Source: Desulfocapsa sp. (lineage in GTDB: Bacteria > Desulfobacterota > Desulfobulbia > Desulfobulbales > Desulfocapsaceae). Taken from it: 8,612 bases of DNA. How positions within the stretch are numbered: the first letter of the stretch is position 1; each line of letters opens with the position of its first letter. Position numbers and translations under genes: made by a program. The stretch lies in contig JAOZTO010000078.1 in NCBI GenBank assembly GCA_029942265.1, forward strand, positions 1 to 8,612. The letters run 5' to 3'. Positions 1 through 5,909 of the stretch are shown here, in pieces. The notes below the pieces were generated by a model, which had not been told where the DNA came from, ran no database searches, and was given only the letters and a program-made list of their open reading frames with translations.

Positions 1-101
1 ACATTTACAATTCAGTGGTCTGGGCTGTTTTGAACCCAACCCGAATATTTACAGTGCGATTCATTTAAAAAATTACCGAAGGTAGCCAGGGGAAAGGCTA
101 T

Positions 102-116
102 ATGGATAAAAAATGA
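102..116 (+). promoter_or_regulatory. Four-codon mini-ORF overlapping the tex start codon
   Basis: ATG 102 opens the peptide MDKK and stops at TGA 114-116, which overlaps the tex ATG (113-115) as ATGA. The purine-rich stretch AGGGGAAAGG (88-97) ends 4 nt before this ATG but 15 nt before the tex ATG. Ribosomes may therefore load at the mini-ORF and re-initiate at tex. This is an inference from spacing only; the same bases could be a distant SD for tex itself. Confidence 0.3.
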
Positions 117-2236
117 CAACATATCAAAATATTATAGCAAAAGAACTACAACTAAAAAATAGTCAAGTGGTGGCAGTAACAACTCTTCTTGAAGGTGGTG
201 CTACAGTACCGTTTATTGCTCGTTATCGTAAAGAAGCCACGGGTTTACTGGATGAAGTGCAAATCGCTGCTGTTCGGGACAGGATGTCACAATTAGCGGA
301 GTTAGATAAACGCAGGGAAGCAATCATCGTCTCCTTAACAGAAAGGGAGTTGATAAACAGTAAACTACAGCAAGCAATCACTGCAGCTTGTGACATGACG
401 ACATTGGAAGATGTGTATCTTCCGTATCGTGTTAAACGAAGAACGCGCAGTTTTATCGCTAAAGAAAAAGGTCTGGAACCTTTAGCTCATGAGATTCTTC
501 GTCAAGATACCCGTCCCGTTAATTGGCGTGCCTTTATTGATCATGAAAAAGGTGTTGCTGAAAAAGATGATGCACTGTCTGGAGCACGAGATATTATTGC
601 AGAGTGGGTAAGTGAAGATCCTGTGATTCGAATTGCACTTCGTCGGCTTTTTACCAGTCAAGGGATGATTAGTTCCAAGGTTATTCCGAAGAACCAGGAT
701 AAAGGGGCAAAATTTAGAGATTATTTTGCGTGGCAGGAACCAGTTGCAAAGGTTGCTGGACACCGTATGCTGGCTATGCTTCGTGGTGAGAATGAAAAGG
801 TGTTGAGCCTTTCTTTACGTCCGCCGCAAGAGGCAGCTCTCAATCTGTTGAACGGAAAATATGTAGTGAAAAATGGTAGTGCCGCAACGGAACAGGTCAA
901 ACTTGCCCTAGCTGACAGTTATAAAAGACTCCTTGGGCCATCATTGGAAAATGAACTGCGTGCAAAACTAAAAGAGCTGGCAGACAGGGAGGCAATCACT
1001 GTTTTCTCAGAAAATTTACGATCACTTCTTCTTGCATCTCCTCTTGGTCAGAAACGTGTAATGGCACTTGATCCTGGGTTTCGTACTGGCGCAAAGCTTG
1101 TGTGTCTGGATGAATCTGGGCAACTACTACATTTTAGCACAATATATCCGACACATTCTACTACCAAACGAGAGGAAGCAGAAAAAAATGTTACTAATTT
1201 TTGTCGAAAATATTCCATTGAGGCCATTGCCATCGGTAATGGTACAGCAGGACGGGAAACGGAGGCCTTTGTTCGTAAACTCGATTTGAGTAAGGGAATG
1301 ATTGTCACAATGGTGGATGAAAGCGGAGCATCAATATATTCTGCATCGGAAGTTGCTCGGACGGAATTTCCCGACCATGATCTTACTGTGCGAGGATCGG
1401 TTTCCATTGGCCGGCGTTTACAGGACCCATTGGCTGAACTTGTGAAACTTGATCCTAAGGTGATCGGTGTTGGTCAGTATCAGCATGATGTGAAACAGAG
1501 TGATTTGAAGAAAAGTCTTGATGATACGGTGGCTAGCTGTGTCAACAGTGTGGGCGTTGAGATCAATAGTGCCAGTATTGAGTTGCTGGCACATGTTTCA
1601 GGGCTAGGGCCTGTGCTTGCAAAAAATATCGTTCAATATCGCAATGAAAACGGCCCATTTAGCAGCCGTAGACAGATTCTGAAAGTTCCACGTCTTGGAA
1701 AAAAGGCTTTTGAACAGTGTGCCGGGTTTTTACGGATTCAGGGCGCTAAAAATCCATTGGATGCAAGTGCTGTACATCCAGAACAATACCATATAGTTGA
1801 ACAGATGGCGAAAGATTGTGGTGCCTTGGTTGCTGATCTTATTAGCAGTGCAAAACTTAGAGATACAATTAATATCAAACGATATGTTAGTGATGAGGTT
1901 GGAATACCGACATTGAGTGATATTATGCAAGAAATTGCAAAGCCAGGGCGAGATCCGAGGGAGGAGTTTGCAGAGTTTGCCTTTGGTGAAGGAGTGTCGA
2001 GCATGGAGGATCTGAAACCTGGCATGAAACTGCCTGGAATAATAAGTAATGTGACTAAATTCGGTGCCTTTGTTGATATCGGAGTTCATCAGGATGGATT
2101 AATACATATCAGTCAATTGGCTGATCGTTATGTTAAAGATCCGAGTGAAGTTGTTAGTGTTCGTCAACATGTTGTTGTTCGGGTTCTCGAAGTTGATATT
2201 CAGCGTAAACGGATTGCACTTTCCCTGAAAGAGTGA
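113..2236 (+). CDS. tex: Tex family S1 RNA-binding protein (transcription accessory protein)
   Basis: A cytoplasmic nucleic-acid-binding protein of the Tex family, implicated in transcription and RNA metabolism. The 707-residue product has the full family architecture. The N-terminal helical region carries the signature ATVPFIARYRKEATGLLDE (about residues 30-48). A YqgF/RuvC-like domain begins near residue 315 with ALDPGFRTGAK. Helix-hairpin-helix motifs lie at about 490-540 (VSGLGPVLAKNIV, then VPRLGKKAFEQCAGFLRI). A C-terminal S1 domain spans about 633-706 (ISNVTKFGAFVDIGVHQDGL). The family is usually about 720-780 residues; this one ends right after S1 and lacks the extended tail seen in some homologues. 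ATG 113 is the only plausible start, because an in-frame TAA sits at 107-109. The best purine-rich SD (AGGGGAAAGG, 88-97) is better placed for a mini-ORF ATG at 102. The identity is very secure; the physiological role is inferred from the family. Confidence 0.97.
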   Translation: MTTYQNIIAKELQLKNSQVVAVTTLLEGGATVPFIARYRKEATGLLDEVQIAAVRDRMSQLAELDKRREAIIVSLTERELINSKLQQAITAACDMTTLEDVYLPYRVKRRTRSFIAKEKGLEPLAHEILRQDTRPVNWRAFIDHEKGVAEKDDALSGARDIIAEWVSEDPVIRIALRRLFTSQGMISSKVIPKNQDKGAKFRDYFAWQEPVAKVAGHRMLAMLRGENEKVLSLSLRPPQEAALNLLNGKYVVKNGSAATEQVKLALADSYKRLLGPSLENELRAKLKELADREAITVFSENLRSLLLASPLGQKRVMALDPGFRTGAKLVCLDESGQLLHFSTIYPTHSTTKREEAEKNVTNFCRKYSIEAIAIGNGTAGRETEAFVRKLDLSKGMIVTMVDESGASIYSASEVARTEFPDHDLTVRGSVSIGRRLQDPLAELVKLDPKVIGVGQYQHDVKQSDLKKSLDDTVASCVNSVGVEINSASIELLAHVSGLGPVLAKNIVQYRNENGPFSSRRQILKVPRLGKKAFEQCAGFLRIQGAKNPLDASAVHPEQYHIVEQMAKDCGALVADLISSAKLRDTINIKRYVSDEVGIPTLSDIMQEIAKPGRDPREEFAEFAFGEGVSSMEDLKPGMKLPGIISNVTKFGAFVDIGVHQDGLIHISQLADRYVKDPSEVVSVRQHVVVRVLEVDIQRKRIALSLKE

Positions 2237-2344
2237 TTGTAAACATTCGGGGTGGGCTTATTTTTGAATGATGCCTAAATATTTGAAGGAGTACAGTATG
2301 TTGTGCTTGTTTCTTGGCGAGTACCAATATGTAGTGTTTTGTGT

Positions 2345-2373
2345 TTGACGTGGTCTGCGATACATGGTATGAT
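2345..2373 (+). promoter_or_regulatory. Predicted sigma70-type promoter with extended -10
   Basis: TTGACG (2345-2350, 5 of 6 to consensus) is separated by exactly 17 nt from TATGAT (2368-2373, 5 of 6). TGG directly before the -10 box forms an extended -10 (TGN). Transcription would begin near 2380 and give a leader of about 60 nt before the ATG at 2443. This is the best promoter-like match I found by eye in the window. It implies that the small ORF and the amrS-like gene are transcribed independently of tex. Confidence 0.6.
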
Positions 2374-2417
2374 TGTTTTGTAGTATTTGTAAGGTTTTTT
2401 CTTTTAATCTCTGTTTT

Positions 2418-2435
2418 CTGATAGGACTGATAGGA
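2418..2435 (+). repeat. Tandem 9-bp duplication overlapping the ribosome binding site
   Basis: CTGATAGGA occurs twice in perfect tandem (2418-2426 and 2427-2435). The second copy runs into AGGAGG (2432-2437), the SD for the ATG at 2443 with a 5-nt spacer. The first copy leaves an extra AGGA upstream. A tandem direct repeat here can expand or contract by slippage and alter ribosome loading on the downstream ORF, but no effect is demonstrated. Confidence 0.6.
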
Positions 2436-2442
2436 GGATTTT

Positions 2443-2625
2443 ATGAAAAAATGGCAATTAGAGGGCTTGTGTTATCGTGTTGCTCCTAGGAATCTTGTTC
2501 TTCCAGATTCTAGTCAAACTGAAGTGTCTCGTTCTCATTCTGCATCATTTTCCACATTGCAACAGGAGCCAAAGCTACTGTCTTGGTGTCGTAAGGTGGC
2601 TGCTTTTTTTATTCGTTTTTTCTGA
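2443..2625 (+). CDS. Unrecognised 60-residue protein upstream of the radical SAM gene
   Basis: I do not recognise this product. Support for a real gene is contextual. A well-formed promoter lies about 70 nt upstream, AGGAGG sits 5 nt before the ATG, and the stop is 8 nt before the next gene, which lacks its own SD. The peptide begins MKKWQLEGLCYRV, has a Ser/Thr/Gln-rich middle (residues 23-42) and ends in a short basic-aromatic stretch (SWCRKVAAFFIRFF). It has two cysteines, C10 and C49. There is no signal peptide and no clear transmembrane helix, although the C-terminal 12 residues could associate with membrane. It may be a small protein working with the radical SAM enzyme, or a leader ORF that mainly delivers ribosomes to the next gene. 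It could also be chance, since two other frames are open here too. Confidence 0.5.
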   Translation: MKKWQLEGLCYRVAPRNLVLPDSSQTEVSRSHSASFSTLQQEPKLLSWCRKVAAFFIRFF

Positions 2626-2633
2626 TGTGATTT

Positions 2634-3677
2634 ATGCCGATGCAGGAAACTTTTTACGAATCCATCAAAGAAGCACGTCTGTATAAAAAAGAGACAGATG
2701 GACGGGTTTCCTGTTTTCTTTGTCACCATTTCTGCTCGATAGCTGACAAGCATCGTGGCATTTGTGGGGTTCGTGAAAACCGAGATACCACACTTTACAG
2801 CCTTGTGTATGGACAGGTTGTTGCAAAAAACATTGATCCCATAGAAAAAAAACCACTGTTTCATTTTCTTCCTGAAAGTAGAACCTATTCTATTGCCACG
2901 GTTGGTTGTAATTTTTCCTGCCGTCATTGCCAGAATGCGTCAATTTCTCAACCTGGCTCTTTTAGTGCCCAAAATGTTCCTGGTACCACAAAAACACCCG
3001 AATGTATTGTTGAAAGTGCTATAACAGCCAAGTGTGAGTCCATCAGTTACACATACGTTGAGCCAACAATTTTTTTCGAGTTTGCCTATGATTGTATGGT
3101 GCTGGCAAAAAAGAACAATTTGCGAAATGTTTTTGTTTCCAATGGTTATATGAGTCGTGATGCTATTGATGTACTGGCACCATTACTTGACGCCATCAAT
3201 ATTGATTTGAAATCCTTTCGTAATGATTTCTATCAATCAGTTTGTGGTGCAAAACTACAGCCTGTGCTGGATAATATTGCACGCCTGCATGCAGCTGGCG
3301 TCTGGGTTGAAGTTACCACCCTTCTTATTCCGGGGGTAAATGATGGCGAGGATGAATTGAGGAAGATAGCTGATTTTCTCGTATCAATTGATCCTGCAAT
3401 TCCTTGGCATGTAACCGGATTTCATCCAACCTATAAGATGACGAATCGCCCGCCCACCACCATTGAAGCCCTTGAACATGCAAGAGAAGTGGGACTAAAA
3501 CAGGGACTGCAATTTGTTTATGCTGGAAACAGACCCGGAAGCGGTGCGGAAAACACGATCTGTCCATCCTGTAAATGCACGCTTATTGATCGACATGGCT
3601 TTGCGGTTCAAAAAAACAGCATGGATAACGGAAAATGTTCAATCTGTACATTGCCTATTGCAGGGCTGTGGGAATAG
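2634..3677 (+). CDS. amrS: AmmeMemoRadiSam system radical SAM enzyme
   Basis: A cytoplasmic radical SAM protein of the AmrS family, relatives of pyruvate formate-lyase activating enzymes, usually linked to Memo and AMMECR1 proteins. The substrate is not established. The 347 residues carry the family landmarks in order. An N-terminal Cys cluster (C27, C30, C34, C44) leads into GICGVRENRD. VDPIEKKPLFHFLP-like sequence follows (here IDPIEKKPLFHFLPES). The CxxxCxxC cluster ligands of the radical SAM core are C92, C96 and C99 in VGCNFSCRHCQN. A C-terminal zinc-ribbon-like pair, CPSC and CSIC, ends in PIAGLWE. Length and layout are typical and nothing is missing. ATG 2634 is preceded by an in-frame TGA at 2628-2630, so the start is here or at the ATG two codons on. 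No SD is near; translation probably depends on the small ORF that ends 8 nt upstream. No Memo or AMMECR1 gene lies in the window. Confidence 0.93.
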   Translation: MPMQETFYESIKEARLYKKETDGRVSCFLCHHFCSIADKHRGICGVRENRDTTLYSLVYGQVVAKNIDPIEKKPLFHFLPESRTYSIATVGCNFSCRHCQNASISQPGSFSAQNVPGTTKTPECIVESAITAKCESISYTYVEPTIFFEFAYDCMVLAKKNNLRNVFVSNGYMSRDAIDVLAPLLDAINIDLKSFRNDFYQSVCGAKLQPVLDNIARLHAAGVWVEVTTLLIPGVNDGEDELRKIADFLVSIDPAIPWHVTGFHPTYKMTNRPPTTIEALEHAREVGLKQGLQFVYAGNRPGSGAENTICPSCKCTLIDRHGFAVQKNSMDNGKCSICTLPIAGLWE

Positions 3678-3757
3678 AATCGTTCAAGTGTACATTTTTT
3701 CTTGCATTTATCTATAGCTAGTAAGCAGTCTTCAATGGTATCATGCAATTGTGTCAT
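3608..3757 (-). CDS. Doubtful 49-codon ORF antisense to the amrS 3' end
   Basis: On the minus strand an ATG at 3757 follows AAGGAG at 6-nt spacing and opens 49 codons beginning MTQLHDTIEDCLLAIDKCKKKC. It runs back over the last 70 bases of the amrS gene and stops at 3608. The first 22 residues look helix-forming, with three cysteines (C11, C18, C22). The remainder is antisense to the radical SAM gene and looks arbitrary. It may be the broken 5' end of a decayed gene, or chance. The apparent SD lies inside a diverged copy of the neighbouring repeat arm, which argues for chance. I recognise no family. Confidence 0.17.
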   Translation of the reverse strand: MTQLHDTIEDCLLAIDKCKKKCTLERFYSHSPAIGNVQIEHFPLSMLFF

Positions 3758-3760
3758 AAG

Positions 3761-3783
3761 AACTCCTTATCTGCTTAGTTACT
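3761..3783. repeat. Partial direct copy of the adjacent repeat arm
   Basis: The 23 bases starting AACTCCTTATCTGCTT match the left arm of the inverted repeat starting at 3801 (AACTCTCCATCTGCTT) at 18 of 23 positions, aligned without gaps at a 40-bp offset. This suggests a truncated or duplicated copy of the same element, or a tandem sub-repeat within it. It is a visual alignment and has not been tested statistically. Confidence 0.4.
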
Positions 3784-3797
3784 AGTGATGGCGTCGC

Positions 3798-3902
3798 AAA
3801 AACTCTCCATCTGCTTCGTTGCTGCAAATTTCCTATCATTACGACGTACTTTAATACGCCGAAATAATAGAAGATTTACGCACCTTGCATATGGAGCTTT
3901 TT
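3798..3902. repeat. Imperfect inverted repeat (palindromic intergenic element)
   Basis: Two arms of about 50 bp face each other around a short loop near 3850. The left arm begins AAAAACTCTCCATCTGC (3798) and ends in ACGACGTAC. The right arm, read in reverse complement from 3902, is AAAAAGCTCCATATGC and so on to GGCGTATT. The arms match at most positions with a few 1-nt gaps, so DNA or RNA could fold into one long hairpin. Flanking bases GGCGTCGC (3790-3797) and CTTTTTACGAGTTAC (3925-3939) look like part of the same element. I recall similar palindromic elements scattered between genes in Desulfobacterota genomes; that is memory, not a search. There is no coding content, so it could be a MITE- or REP-like element. 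It fills most of the 278-bp gap between amrS and der. A weak TATTAT/TTGCAT pair inside might supply a promoter for der. Confidence 0.65.
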
Positions 3903-3955
3903 ACTTAGCTATTATAAACTTGACCTTTTTACGAGTTACAAAAAATTAAAACATT

Positions 3956-5305
3956 ATGCCCATTCAAACTCATTCAATTGTTGCCTTGGTTGGTCGTCCA
4001 AACGTCGGTAAATCAACCCTGTTTAACCGTATAACACGATCCCGAAAGGCACTTGTTGATCCAACACCTGGTGTGACGCGTGACCGGCATTACGATAAAG
4101 TCGTGTGGAACGACAAGCTGTTTATGCTTGTGGATACAGGCGGCATTGAAGATGCAAACGGTGATGTAATGGGTGAGCATATCCGTGATCAGGCACTTGC
4201 CGCCATAGATGAAGCGGATATTATTCTTTTCCTGCTCGACGGACGGGAAGGGGTGACCCCTGCTGATAAGGAAGTCGCCAATCTTTTGCGAAAAACCCAA
4301 AAAACTATTTTTTATGTGGTTAATAAGATAGATGGTCCGGAGCAAGAAGTTGAGCAGCTGTCACAGTTTTATGAACTTGGCGTGGGGGAACTTTGGGCAG
4401 TTTCCGCTGAACATAAATATGGTTTTTATACATTGATGGATGCTCTTGAAGAAAGTTTGATGCACAGTGATGATGCAATTGATCTTCCTGAAGGAACAAT
4501 AAAAGTTGCTTTTTTTGGACGCCCTAACGTGGGCAAATCATCAATGATTAATCAGATTCTTGGCCATGACAGAATGGTGGTGTCTGAAATATCCGGTACA
4601 ACTAGAGACTCAGTGGATACGTTACTTAGTCATGGCAAATATTCCTATCTGCTTATTGACACAGCAGGAATCAGAAGAAAGGGTAAAACCAAAGAAAAGC
4701 TTGAAAAATTTTCTATCTTAAAAGCATTGGCAGCACTGGAAAAATGCGACATTGCTGTTGTACTTATTGATGCAGAGGAAGGTATCACCGAGCAGGATAC
4801 GAAGGTGATCGGCTACACGCAAGAACAGGGTAGAGGGCTTATTCTCCTTGTTAATAAGTGGGATCTGGTCAAAGACGACAAAGAACGCCAGAAACATATT
4901 ATGGCAGAGATTGCCTTGGCTGTGCCTTTTGTCGGTTTTGCTCCTTTGCTCACAGCTTCAGCGCTCACAGGGGATGGTATTAAACTGCTTTTTCCAACTA
5001 TCGGTTCGGTCTACAGGCAGTTTATCGCTTCTTTTCCAACATCTGCCTTGAATCAACTTCTACAGGATGCCGTTGAGGATCATTCGCCACCAATCTATAA
5101 AAACAAACGCCTTAAATTTTACTATACTTCTCAGGTCGGAAGCAGACCTCCCAAATTTGTAATTATGAGTAACAGTGCCAAAGGTGTTCATTTCTCTTAT
5201 GAACGTTATCTTACAAACAGGTTCCGTGACGGTCTTGGTCTTGATAAGGTTCCTATTCAACTGTATATTCGTGACAAGAACAGGGATAAGAAAAGGCGAA
5301 AATAA
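3956..5305 (+). CDS. der: Ribosome-assembly GTPase Der (EngA)
   Basis: A double-GTPase needed for late 50S ribosomal subunit maturation. Both G domains are complete in the 449-residue product. Domain 1 has GRPNVGKST at 13-21, the switch motif PGVTRDR at 38-44, DTGG at 60-63 and NKID at 123-126. Domain 2 has GRPNVGKSS at 188-196, GTTRDSVD downstream, DTAG at 235-238 and NKWD at 300-303. The C-terminal KH-like domain occupies roughly 355-449 and ends in a basic tail, RDKNRDKKRRK. Length is typical. ATG 3956 puts the first P-loop at the usual distance from the N-terminus, but the upstream sequence is A-rich and offers no good SD. The gene follows the palindromic repeat directly, so its promoter probably lies in or next to that element. 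The permease gene starts 5 nt after its stop. Confidence 0.98.
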   Translation: MPIQTHSIVALVGRPNVGKSTLFNRITRSRKALVDPTPGVTRDRHYDKVVWNDKLFMLVDTGGIEDANGDVMGEHIRDQALAAIDEADIILFLLDGREGVTPADKEVANLLRKTQKTIFYVVNKIDGPEQEVEQLSQFYELGVGELWAVSAEHKYGFYTLMDALEESLMHSDDAIDLPEGTIKVAFFGRPNVGKSSMINQILGHDRMVVSEISGTTRDSVDTLLSHGKYSYLLIDTAGIRRKGKTKEKLEKFSILKALAALEKCDIAVVLIDAEEGITEQDTKVIGYTQEQGRGLILLVNKWDLVKDDKERQKHIMAEIALAVPFVGFAPLLTASALTGDGIKLLFPTIGSVYRQFIASFPTSALNQLLQDAVEDHSPPIYKNKRLKFYYTSQVGSRPPKFVIMSNSAKGVHFSYERYLTNRFRDGLGLDKVPIQLYIRDKNRDKKRRK

Positions 5306-5310
5306 CGCAC

Positions 5311-5886
5311 ATGTCTCCCCTAGTTATAATCATTATTATACTTGCATTGACCTTTGTCTTGCTGATATTCAGTAAGATTCCTCCAGCCGCTATTTTTATC
5401 GGTGCCTTGACGCTTACAATTACCTTTCGCCTCGCTCCACTAGAAGATTCTCTGAAAGGTTTTAATAACCCCGGTGTTTTGACTGTTGGTGCTCTGTTTA
5501 TGATTGCTGCAGGAATGTACTCAACAGGTGCAATTTCTATTTTGAGTGAAAAGCTTATCGGACGGCCTCATTCGATTTTTAAAGCACAGTTGAAAATATT
5601 ACCTAATATTGCTTTTGGGTCAGCATTTTTAAACAATACACCACTGGTTGCCATGATGATTCCTGTTATAAGGGATCTTTCAAGAAGCTGTGGACTGGAT
5701 CCTAAAAAATTATTCATCCCACTGAGTTATGCCTCTATTCTAGGTGGAACCTGTACATTGATTGGAACTGCAACAAATCTTGTTATTGCAGGACTTGTTA
5801 ATGAAAACCTTGAGCGTGGCGCATCTGATTTACCGTACATGGTACCTGTACGCATGTTTGACCTCTCTTTAGTCGGTATTCCATAA
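5311..5886 (+). CDS. SLC13-family permease, N-terminal fragment
   Basis: The N-terminal 191 residues of an inner-membrane ion/anion symporter of the SLC13/citrate-transporter type. Hydrophobic segments lie at about 3-20, 24-42, 52-72 and 94-120. A conserved hairpin region contains NNTPLVAMMIPV (from residue 108) and SYASILGGTCTLIGTATN (ending at N156). These correspond to the first substrate- and cation-binding half of the transporter; the GTATN end matches the SNT-type signature region of the superfamily. ATG 5311 is 5 nt beyond the der stop with no good SD, so translation is probably coupled to der. It ends early at TAA 5884-5886 because of the frameshift described for the whole gene. The actual substrate (dicarboxylate, sulfate or another anion) cannot be read from sequence. 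Confidence 0.85.
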   Translation: MSPLVIIIIILALTFVLLIFSKIPPAAIFIGALTLTITFRLAPLEDSLKGFNNPGVLTVGALFMIAAGMYSTGAISILSEKLIGRPHSIFKAQLKILPNIAFGSAFLNNTPLVAMMIPVIRDLSRSCGLDPKKLFIPLSYASILGGTCTLIGTATNLVIAGLVNENLERGASDLPYMVPVRMFDLSLVGIP

Positions 5887-5909
5887 CGCTCGTTGGGCTG
5901 ATTTTTATA

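Noticed and set aside
1..112. Promoter for tex
   Set aside because: TTGAAC (30-35) and TTTACA (48-53) resemble -35 boxes, but no acceptable -10 box lies 16-18 nt downstream of either.
1048..1407. Long minus-strand open frame inside tex (119 codons), and similar ones at 1730-2089, 2535-2927 and 6509-6880
   Set aside because: They lie wholly or mostly antisense to genes of certain identity, have no SD or recognisable domains, and have the composition expected of shadow frames.
2237..2280. Terminator after tex
   Set aside because: Only a 5-bp CATTC/GAATG pairing with a long loop is visible, and the T-run is inside the loop instead of after the stem.
2601..2640. Possible programmed frameshift on the T7 run (2604-2610) fusing the small ORF to amrS
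   Set aside because: A -1 shift enters the amrS frame but meets TGA at 2628-2630 before the amrS ATG, and the other shift enters a different frame. No fusion is possible.
3678..3725. Rho-independent terminator after amrS
   Set aside because: A T6 run at 3695-3700 follows only the 6-bp palindrome TGTACA. There is no GC-rich stem, so I do not call a terminator.
5870..5890. Programmed -1 frameshift joining the two permease halves
   Set aside because: A -1 shift would give the correct downstream frame, but there is no X XXY YYZ slippery heptamer and no obvious stimulatory hairpin. A simple 1-nt deletion or sequencing error explains it better.
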